From positions 1 to 61,150 of the forward strand of contig JBCFBK010000035.1 in the NCBI GenBank assembly GCA_038562555.1: a stretch of 61,150 bases of DNA, in the 5' to 3' direction. The stretch comes from JBCFBK01 sp038562555 (lineage in GTDB: Bacteria > Bacteroidota > Bacteroidia > Bacteroidales > Prolixibacteraceae). The notes beneath the pieces were generated by a model. The model searched no databases. It worked only from the letters and a program-made list of their open reading frames with translations, and had not been told where the DNA came from. Positions 26,527 to 33,764 of this stretch are shown here, in pieces. Each line of letters begins with the position of its first letter. The stretch's first letter is position 1. The position numbers and the translations under genes were made by a program.

Positions 26527-28296
26527 CTATTCAAGCGCCGGGTTAAATGTGCCGCCCCAATTGTTATTTTGCTCGATCTTGCTGTTGCGGTCGATTGTTT
26601 CCTGGCGGATCGGGAAGAAATAGTACGTATCGGGAACCGATGTCACCTTTACGCCTGTAACCGGGATTTGCAGCAGCGTATAGCTGAAATCGTCTTCGGT
26701 CAGTTCATAGGCGTCTGCTTTGGCTTTGGCCTCAGCAATACTCATTTCCGATCCGTCGGGATTGACGGCAATTGCTTCCACTCCGTGCTTGGTCTGGTTA
26801 TCGAGCCGGTCGAGCATCCGCAGGCGGCGCAGGTCCCAGAAATATTTTCCCTCGAAGCAGAATTCAATGTTCCGCTCAGCCAGGAGGGCCTCCCGTACCT
26901 GCTCCCGGGTCACAGCCGTTATGCCGTAATTTCCTCCGGCTCCGGCCTCAATGCCTGCCCTTGCGCGAATTTCCCGAAGAATTTGGATCGCCTCTGCCGT
27001 ATGGCCCGTTTCGTTGGCTGCTTCGGCATAATTCAGCATCACTTCGGCGAAACGCATGACGACATAATCGACATCATATTGCTGAGCCTCGGCCTGTGTC
27101 AGCGAAAGCTGACTGGCTTTCCTGATAAAAAAGCCGCTGTACCGGTCCAGGTTGGTGGAGTTGATACTGGCTTTGGGGTTAATACCGAAATCGTCGAGTT
27201 CGTGGGCTACCCCCAACGAGGTGTATTGCCGCTTTCCGGTTTTGCGGGATACTTCATAAATACTCCCGTTCCAGACCACCGACTTTTCAAAGCGCGGGTC
27301 CCGGTTCTCCCAGTAGCGCTGCAAAAATTCAGTGTCGGTTTTGTAATAAGCGCCGGCGGGGTCATGGTATAACTTCCCGTCCTTCATGGGGAATTGGCTT
27401 ACAAATTCCCAGGTTGGGCAGGCCGATGCCGGACCGCGGCTTTCCGACCCGGGGCGTGCTCCATGCTCCCATTCCGCTACCTTATTCGGATAGGTATTAA
27501 TGACAGAGAAAACCACCTCCGCCCCTCTTTCCTGCAGAAAAATATCGGCGTAATCGTCGGTCAGCGCATATCCCTGCTCTTTTAGCGAGGTATAGGCCTG
27601 CTGATTGACGGTATAAGCCTCCTGCCAGTGGGCATTATCCCAGGGATGAACCGGATTAAACTGGGGCGAAGCTTTATAAAGCAACACCTTCGCTTTAAAA
27701 GCCAGGGCAAAGTTGCCGTCGATCTTCCCGAAGTTTTCGTCGGTGCTCAGGATATGCTGCGGAAGAAGTGCTATCGCGTCATTAATATCCTTAACGATAA
27801 GGTCAAAGCACTCGGCTGTTGAATTGCGGGTGACAAAAAGATCGTCGGTTTCCCGGTTTTGCGGAGCGGTGATATACGGAACGCCTCCATGATACATGAC
27901 CATCTGGAAATAGGCCCAGGCGCGCATAAACAAGGCCTGCGCGGTAACCTGGTCCCTGACTTCCTGCGTCAGGGAGCCGCTGTTAACGTCGACCAGGGCC
28001 TGATTAATGAGGCGGATCCGTTCATAATCCCAGCTCTTGTATTCCTCGTTGGTGATGGTCACCCGGTTTGCATAGAAATGGATCCCGCTCAGTTGCTGGG
28101 TGCGTGTATCGAGCGAAACATCCCAGTTTCCAAACATCGAATAAAGATTGGTCATGTAAGCGTTTGCCAGTTTCTCATCGTTCCAGACCTGTTCGGCGTC
28201 GTAATCTTCAATATTTTCTATGTCCAGTACATCATTGCATCGTGTAAAGCTGATCATTACGGCGACTGCTGCTATCAGATAGATTATTTTTTTCAT
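26527..28296 (-). CDS. SusD/RagB-family nutrient-binding lipoprotein (PUL 2)
   Basis: A 589-residue lipoprotein with signal MKKIIYLIAAVAVMISFTRC (Cys20) followed by NDVLDIENIEDYDAEQVWND. It is about 100 residues longer than the PUL 1 SusD, the extra length lying in the ligand-binding loops. The closing blocks ILREIRARAGIEAGAGG, LLAERNIEFCFEGKYFWDLRRL and YYFFPIRQETIDRN are typical. Stop of susC and start of susD are 11 bases apart. No degradative enzyme follows in this locus. Confidence 0.95.
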   Translation of the reverse strand: MKKIIYLIAAVAVMISFTRCNDVLDIENIEDYDAEQVWNDEKLANAYMTNLYSMFGNWDVSLDTRTQQLSGIHFYANRVTITNEEYKSWDYERIRLINQALVDVNSGSLTQEVRDQVTAQALFMRAWAYFQMVMYHGGVPYITAPQNRETDDLFVTRNSTAECFDLIVKDINDAIALLPQHILSTDENFGKIDGNFALAFKAKVLLYKASPQFNPVHPWDNAHWQEAYTVNQQAYTSLKEQGYALTDDYADIFLQERGAEVVFSVINTYPNKVAEWEHGARPGSESRGPASACPTWEFVSQFPMKDGKLYHDPAGAYYKTDTEFLQRYWENRDPRFEKSVVWNGSIYEVSRKTGKRQYTSLGVAHELDDFGINPKASINSTNLDRYSGFFIRKASQLSLTQAEAQQYDVDYVVMRFAEVMLNYAEAANETGHTAEAIQILREIRARAGIEAGAGGNYGITAVTREQVREALLAERNIEFCFEGKYFWDLRRLRMLDRLDNQTKHGVEAIAVNPDGSEMSIAEAKAKADAYELTEDDFSYTLLQIPVTGVKVTSVPDTYYFFPIRQETIDRNSKIEQNNNWGGTFNPALE

Positions 28297-28307
28297 TGCC
28301 GGCGTTA

Positions 28308-31300
28308 TTAAAATTTGACATCAATACCAAAGGTGAACGACTTCATCAGGGGATAAGAATCGTATACTTCCTGTTCCGGATCGTGAAACTCCTTCATTTC
28401 GGAAAGGGTGAGCAGGTTGGTCCCGTTAAAGAAGATCCGGGCGCTCATCAGGTTCAGTCCCGCGATCCAGGATTTGGGAAGGTCGTAACCGATATTCAGG
28501 TTCTTCAGTCGCAGATAGGCGCCATTCCTGATCCAGAAGGAGCTTGCCCCGGTGCCCGACTCGTACCAGTTTTTCCCTACAACGCGCGGATATTCTGCGC
28601 CGGGGTTGTCGGGTGTCCAGACGTCATCGGCCCATAAGGGGTAGTAAGGCCTCACGCTTCCGCCGTGCTGGCGCATACCCGGCCCTTCCTTATTGCTGAT
28701 GATCCGGTCGTAAAACCCGACACCCTGGAAATGGGCATCGACCGAAAAATTCTTCCAGGAAGCATTGAACCCGATGCCATAATTGAGCCGGGGCGAACCC
28801 TTATCGGAAAGTACCTGAAAATCGTTATCATCGATTTTGCCGTCGGGACCGGGAGCATAACCGTCGCCCCTGACATCCTCAAAGTACAATCCGCCCAGGT
28901 ACGGCGTACGGCCGTATTGGGTGAGTCCGCTGGCCAGCAATTCGTCGAGCTGATCCTGCGTGCGGACAATGCCCAGGGCTTTGAGTCCGACGATCCGGTT
29001 TACCGGCTCGCCGATGGCTGAGTTCCAGGCCTGGTTGCCGCCCGGTGCAAAAGCAGCGCTTTCATCCAGTTTATCCCACTGATCGCGGGCATAACCCACG
29101 TTGCCATAGACCGAATAACTCAGTTCCCCGTCGAGCGCCTTGTTTCGCCACATCATGGAAAGCTCGGCGCCCCGCCAGGAACGTTCAGCGTAATTCTCGG
29201 GAGCCAGATCCTGTCCATAGGTATCGGGAAGGGTGATCAGGCGTGAGCCCAGGATGTCTTCTTCCTTCTTGTAAAAGTAGTCGAACGATCCCGAAAGCTT
29301 GTTTTCGATGACCCCGAAATCAAAGCCGATATTATACGTTGTGGAAGTTGCCCAGGTGAGGTTCGGGTTCGGAGTTGCCCCGGGAGCGATGCCCAGATAA
29401 AGGTCATCGCCGAAAATATAGGGGTTGGACGTCTGATAAACCAGGTTATAGGAAAATGGAACAATGGGGTCATTGAAAACATCAAGGTCATTCCCCGTAG
29501 TACCATATGAGCCCCTGATTTTCAGGTTCGAAAGCCAGCCCGACATATTTTTCATGAACGGCTCGTTATTGATCCGCCATGCGGCCGAGAAGGAAGGGAA
29601 AAAGCCCCAGCGTTTACCCTTGGGGAAAAGGGTATTCCCATCGTAGCGGAACGAAAATTCGGCGATGTATTTCTCATTGTAGTTGTAGTTTACACGGCCA
29701 ATCCACGACTGGCGGGCTCCGGTCAGCTCAAAGGCATCGCCGTAACGCCGCTCGGAGTCGGTGGAGTACACAAACATCTGGTCGTAGTTAGTCAGCGGAT
29801 CCTCCCCTCTCGCTTCAGCCTGATAACCACCGTTCTCAGCCTGTTCCCAGACCATCATGGCAGCAATACCATGTTTGCCAAAGGTCTGGTCATAATTTAA
29901 AAACCAGTTTAGCTGGGAGCTCCAGATGGTGTTGATCGTATAGCTCAGAAATTCCTGGTTTTGCGAAAAGGTGAAGGTATTGGTCTTCTCCGGGTCGGGC
30001 GGGGCCGGAATAAAGCGGTTACCATCAGGATCGGCCGAGACAAAGACATAGTTTTTCTGATAGGTTAAATACTTTTTCCGCATGTAGTCAGAGCCGATAT
30101 AGTTTCCCGTAATTTTCGTTGATAATCCGGGAAGAAGCTTGCCCAGGTCCACATCGAGCGAGAGCGTTGAACTCAGTTCCCGCTCGCGGGTTTTGATGTA
30201 CCTGTCGCCGATCACCTGGTCAATCACATTCCAGGCCTGCCAGCTTCCCATCGGGGTTTGCACCGGGTAGTCCGTTATATGGTTTGCCGGTGTTCCGTCT
30301 TCCTCGAGATAGAAGGGGTAAGTTTTTGGCCAGTTAAAGGTACACCGGTACAAGTCGGCAAGCGTATACTCATCATCGTCGGAGAAGGGCCAGTAAAAGC
30401 GGTCGTTGTTTTGCTGATTGGCCGACATGTTCAGGTTGAGCGTGATGCGGTCGGTAATTTTTGCAGACACATTCGACCGCAGGTTATACTTGTCGTAGGC
30501 CAGATTCTTATACGAACCTTCTTCACCCCGGTAGCTGGCCAGCGCATAATACGTGATGCGGTCACTACCGCCCGAAACGCTCAGGGAGTGTTTCTGATTC
30601 CAGGGATCCTGCCAGATATAGTCATTGACATTGTAGTTTTTATCCTTGAAATACTCAAATTCCTCGTCACCGTTTGGCAGCGCACTGCCCTGATATTCCG
30701 CCACCCGGTTCTGATAGATCAGTTCGTCGATAGCCGTTGTTTTATCCGACAACAATTCCAGCGTCGGCGACGAAGTGGTATACGAGGCCTGGTAGTTCAG
30801 CACAGGTTTTTGCTTTTCGCCTTTGCGCGTGGTCACCAGTACCACCCCGTTTCCTGCCCGTGACCCGTAGATGGAGGCGGTAGCCGCATCTTTGAGGAAG
30901 CTGAGCTGGTCGACCTCATTGGCTTCAAGCACATCAAACGCGCTTTTGTCGCGAACAACGCCGTCGATCACATATAACGGCTCCCCGAACCCGCCGCGGA
31001 TCCGCACGCTCGACGATGCCCCTGCAAATCCCGAGTTGCCTGTTACATTTACTCCAGGCGCCCTTCCTGCCAGCGTATTGGAAAGGGTTGAAGAGGAGAT
31101 ACTTCTCAGCTCATCGGGCTCCACGGCCGTAATGGCTCCGGTCAGGTTCACTTTCTTCTGTGTGCCGTATCCGACCGCCACAACCTCGTCGAGACCGATC
31201 GTTTCATCTTCGAGCGACACCTGGATCTGAGAACGTCCGTTTGCCGGTATTTCGACCGATTTCATTCCCACAAATGAAAACACCAGGACCGCATCGGCCG

Positions 31301-31826
31301 GAACATTTCCAATGGAATAGCCACCCTCGGCGTCGGTCACCGTTCCGTTGGTTGTTCCCTTTATGAGCACGCTGGCGCCGGGAATGGATTCACCATGCGT
31401 ATTGGTCACTTTTCCTTTCACGGTAAGGCTTTGCTGCTGCGATCCGACCGAAGAAAAAGCGCTGCCGTTGTCTGCAACGATGACCACATTACTGCCGATA
31501 AAGCGGTAGGAATAGCCTTCCCCAAGCAAGACATCAAGCACTTCCTGAACCGGGCTGTCTTCGAAACTGACGGTGTACTTTCTGTTCAGGTCAAGCTGAT
31601 CATTCTTGAAGAAAAAGCCCACCTGACTGGACTCCTCGATCTGTTTAAAGATCTCGAGAAGAGTCGATCCGTTGGCTTTCAGATTCACCCGTGCAGTTTG
31701 ACTGTAAGCCGACCCGGCCACCGAAATCATTGAAACCAACAAGAAACACATCGTTACCTTCATCATAAGCAAAATTTTAAAGAACCTGCGCCCCAAGGGG
31801 TAAGGTTCAAAGCGAAAATTTTTCAT
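28308..31826 (-). CDS. SusC/RagA-type TonB-dependent transporter with STN domain (PUL 2)
   Basis: A 1172-residue outer-membrane transporter starting MKNFRFEPYPLGRRFFKILL; the 23 upstream in-frame residues lack signal character and overlap a hairpin. After the signal peptide come STN (TARVNLKANGSTLLEIFKQI..., ~45-115), CarboxypepD_reg (LTVKGKVTNTHGESIPGASV), plug (GRAPGVNVTGNSGFAGASSS, PLYVIDGVVRDKSAF) and barrel. The plug-linking motif VAVGYGTQKKVNLTGA is intact. It has its own sigma/FecR pair, so PUL 2 is an autonomous uptake unit. Confidence 0.95.
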   Translation of the reverse strand: MKNFRFEPYPLGRRFFKILLMMKVTMCFLLVSMISVAGSAYSQTARVNLKANGSTLLEIFKQIEESSQVGFFFKNDQLDLNRKYTVSFEDSPVQEVLDVLLGEGYSYRFIGSNVVIVADNGSAFSSVGSQQQSLTVKGKVTNTHGESIPGASVLIKGTTNGTVTDAEGGYSIGNVPADAVLVFSFVGMKSVEIPANGRSQIQVSLEDETIGLDEVVAVGYGTQKKVNLTGAITAVEPDELRSISSSTLSNTLAGRAPGVNVTGNSGFAGASSSVRIRGGFGEPLYVIDGVVRDKSAFDVLEANEVDQLSFLKDAATASIYGSRAGNGVVLVTTRKGEKQKPVLNYQASYTTSSPTLELLSDKTTAIDELIYQNRVAEYQGSALPNGDEEFEYFKDKNYNVNDYIWQDPWNQKHSLSVSGGSDRITYYALASYRGEEGSYKNLAYDKYNLRSNVSAKITDRITLNLNMSANQQNNDRFYWPFSDDDEYTLADLYRCTFNWPKTYPFYLEEDGTPANHITDYPVQTPMGSWQAWNVIDQVIGDRYIKTRERELSSTLSLDVDLGKLLPGLSTKITGNYIGSDYMRKKYLTYQKNYVFVSADPDGNRFIPAPPDPEKTNTFTFSQNQEFLSYTINTIWSSQLNWFLNYDQTFGKHGIAAMMVWEQAENGGYQAEARGEDPLTNYDQMFVYSTDSERRYGDAFELTGARQSWIGRVNYNYNEKYIAEFSFRYDGNTLFPKGKRWGFFPSFSAAWRINNEPFMKNMSGWLSNLKIRGSYGTTGNDLDVFNDPIVPFSYNLVYQTSNPYIFGDDLYLGIAPGATPNPNLTWATSTTYNIGFDFGVIENKLSGSFDYFYKKEEDILGSRLITLPDTYGQDLAPENYAERSWRGAELSMMWRNKALDGELSYSVYGNVGYARDQWDKLDESAAFAPGGNQAWNSAIGEPVNRIVGLKALGIVRTQDQLDELLASGLTQYGRTPYLGGLYFEDVRGDGYAPGPDGKIDDNDFQVLSDKGSPRLNYGIGFNASWKNFSVDAHFQGVGFYDRIISNKEGPGMRQHGGSVRPYYPLWADDVWTPDNPGAEYPRVVGKNWYESGTGASSFWIRNGAYLRLKNLNIGYDLPKSWIAGLNLMSARIFFNGTNLLTLSEMKEFHDPEQEVYDSYPLMKSFTFGIDVKF

Positions 31827-31887
31827 AGCTTTGTGTGTGTTAAAGTTCAACATTAAACTGTTTACCAGACAGTTTTTACTTAACATG

Positions 31888-31911
31888 GAGTGCACCCTGG
31901 CCGGTGCACTC
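31888..31911 (-). other. Hairpin between fecR and susC (PUL 2)
   Basis: A perfect 9-bp stem GAGTGCACC (31888-31896) with GGTGCACTC (31903-31911) around a 6-base loop. It starts 3 bases after the fecR stop and ends 61 bases before the susC ATG. No T run follows on the minus strand. Confidence 0.65.
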
Positions 31912-31914
31912 TTT

Positions 31915-32895
31915 CTATCTTGTCAAATAAACTACTGTTCGCTTGTTATCCCATTCTTCGATTCTGTAATTAATACCTGTTGTTAGCCTAAACATTTCCA
32001 TCATCTGCCTGACCGTTGTGGTCCGCCTGATCATACTGGTGTACCGTTCAGGTTTCAGTGTTTCGTCTTCAATTCTGACCGAAACCCCGTACCATTTTTC
32101 AATTTCGCGGCAGATCTCCGCCAAAGGCTTGTCAATAAACACAAACTTATTCTCCGTCCAGCCTGTCACCAGGTTTGCATCGAGTTCTTCAATGACGTGC
32201 GACTGACGCGACCGGTCGAAACGAAAAGTTTGGTTCACCGCCAGGTTTCTGATCATCTCCCCGCTCTCACCGAGCACGGCTATCTCACCCGAGAGAAGGG
32301 TTGCCCGGAAGAAATTGTCGTCTGGATAAGCAGAAACATTGAAGGTCGTACCCAGGTCCCTGATCCTGATCTTTCCCAGATCAACCAGAAAGGTTCGTCT
32401 GGCATCGTGCTTTATTTCAAAATAAGCTTCTCCGCTCAGTTTGGCTGTCACCTCATGTTCTTTTTCTGTCAGCGAAAGCGTTGTATTGGAGTTCAGCCAG
32501 ATTTTCGAGCCATCTTCGAGCCGGACACTGGAAATGCTGCCATATTCAGCATGAAATTCCTTGTGGCTCTCCAATGGATCGCCTGTGAACACGGCATACA
32601 GCGCCGCTCCGCCCGCCATGGCAAACAGCACTGCGGCAGCATAAGAACTCACACGGAGCCAATGTGGTAATTTGCGCTTTTTGTGATGAACGCTGCTCCA
32701 GAATGTTTCAAACAGCGCTTTTTTTCTCGTGTCGTCTGTCCGGATATGGCCAATCTGGTTCAAATCCCAGAGCCTTTTGACCCGGACAAATTCTTTTTCT
32801 CTGTCAGGATCCTGTTTCAGGTCAAGGAAAAAGATCTCTTTTTCCTCCCGGGAAGCAGTTCCACTCAATATCCGGTAATAGGTCGGATCGTCCAT
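31915..32895 (-). CDS. FecR-family anti-sigma factor (PUL 2)
   Basis: A 326-residue regulator starting MDDPTYYRILSGTASREEKE. The cytoplasmic part holds the sigma factor; one membrane helix lies at ~84-106 (VSSYAAAVLFAMAGGAALYAV). The periplasmic FecR domain (YGSISSVRLEDGSKIWLNSN, RIRDLGTTFNVSAYPDD) and the C-terminal EICREIEKWYGVSVRIED domain face the STN domain of SusC. Its spacing to sigma upstream (71 bases) and susC downstream fits the standard sigma-fecR-susC order. Confidence 0.93.
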   Translation of the reverse strand: MDDPTYYRILSGTASREEKEIFFLDLKQDPDREKEFVRVKRLWDLNQIGHIRTDDTRKKALFETFWSSVHHKKRKLPHWLRVSSYAAAVLFAMAGGAALYAVFTGDPLESHKEFHAEYGSISSVRLEDGSKIWLNSNTTLSLTEKEHEVTAKLSGEAYFEIKHDARRTFLVDLGKIRIRDLGTTFNVSAYPDDNFFRATLLSGEIAVLGESGEMIRNLAVNQTFRFDRSRQSHVIEELDANLVTGWTENKFVFIDKPLAEICREIEKWYGVSVRIEDETLKPERYTSMIRRTTTVRQMMEMFRLTTGINYRIEEWDNKRTVVYLTR

Positions 32896-32966
32896 TTTGA
32901 TGTCTTTCCTACTAAACACCAAAGAGGCGCAGCACCCTAAAAAATAATTTGCTTTTTCTAAAAAAT

Positions 32967-33533
32967 TTAGTGAAGCAGCAAAAGCAGGGCCAGGTAATCT
33001 TTCAGTTCAAAGCGCAGAATTCTGAGCGCTTTTGACATTCGGGCCTCAACCGCCTTGGCTCCAATATTCAGTTGCTCAGCGATTTCACAGTACTTCAATT
33101 CTTCAAAGCGGCTCATTTTGAATACGACTTTCAGTTTTTCCGGAAGATTTTCGATGGCCACGTCAATGCGGGCTTTCAGTTCTTCATATTCCACCCAGCT
33201 TTCGCCAAGCAGGTCCAACGACCTGATCGCGTAGTCGTACTCGTCGCTTTTGACCTGATCGAGGTACTTCCAAAGCACTTTTTGATCGCGCAGGTAGTTC
33301 AGACACAGGTTTTTGGTGACTGTGTAAAGGAAATTCCGGATATTTGTTTGCGGCGCCAGGCGTTCATGGACTTCCCACAACCGTACGAAGGAATCCTGGA
33401 CAATACTTTCGGCAACAGACCGGTCTGCCACATACTGAAAACTGATGGCATACAAGGTTTCGAAAAAGCCGGTATAGACTTTTTCAAATTCTCCCTTATT
33501 CCCTGCTCTCAACAAATCTATCCGGTATACCAT
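32967..33533 (-). CDS. ECF sigma-70 factor (PUL 2)
   Basis: An ECF sigma factor of 188 residues from ATG 33533 (MVYRIDLLRAGNKGEF); a GTG at 33554 would add seven residues. Region 2 (VADRSVAESIVQDSFVRLWEVHE) and region 4 (LPEKLKVVFKMSRFEELKYCEIAEQLNIGAKAVEARMSKAL) are complete. A well-formed Bacteroidota promoter stands upstream at 33625-33655. It should direct transcription of PUL 2 when FecR releases it. Confidence 0.92.
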   Translation of the reverse strand: MVYRIDLLRAGNKGEFEKVYTGFFETLYAISFQYVADRSVAESIVQDSFVRLWEVHERLAPQTNIRNFLYTVTKNLCLNYLRDQKVLWKYLDQVKSDEYDYAIRSLDLLGESWVEYEELKARIDVAIENLPEKLKVVFKMSRFEELKYCEIAEQLNIGAKAVEARMSKALRILRFELKDYLALLLLLH

Positions 33534-33624
33534 TCCATGTTCTGATTTATCCACGCGTTATAACAATTATCCGGCATTGGCAAGAAGTTGAAACGAATGA
33601 CAGGATGATGCTTCAAGTTACGAA

Positions 33625-33655
33625 CAAAAATATTTTAATTTTCTCCGTTAACAAA
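33625..33655 (-). promoter_or_regulatory. Promoter of the PUL 2 sigma-fecR unit
   Basis: On the minus strand TTTG (33652-33655), 19 bases, then TATTTTTG (33625-33632). Both boxes match the Bacteroidota housekeeping -33/-7 consensus (TTTG; TAnnTTTG) without mismatch, about 90 bases before the sigma start. Confidence 0.65.
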
Positions 33656-33700
33656 ATCTTGATTAAAATGTAACATAGCGCTGAGGTCAGGACAGGCAAA

Positions 33701-33727
33701 GGAGGCCGTCCTTTGGGGACAGCCTCC
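33701..33727 (-). terminator. Terminator of the GRE / trypsin-PLD operon
   Basis: GGAGGCcGTCC (33701-33711) pairs with GGGACaGCCTCC (33716-33727), one C-A mismatch, ~5-base loop. On the minus strand TTTGCC follows. It lies 38 bases past the trypsin-PLD stop and belongs to the same hairpin family as 855-885 and 40391-40420. Confidence 0.65.
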
Positions 33728-33764
33728 TTTCTTCAGCCAAATATTGTTATCAGGGACTCTCGTG

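Noticed and set aside
26569..27372. Plus-strand open frame of 267 codons opposite susD of PUL 2
   Set aside because: Antisense shadow; the minus strand encodes an unmistakable SusD protein.
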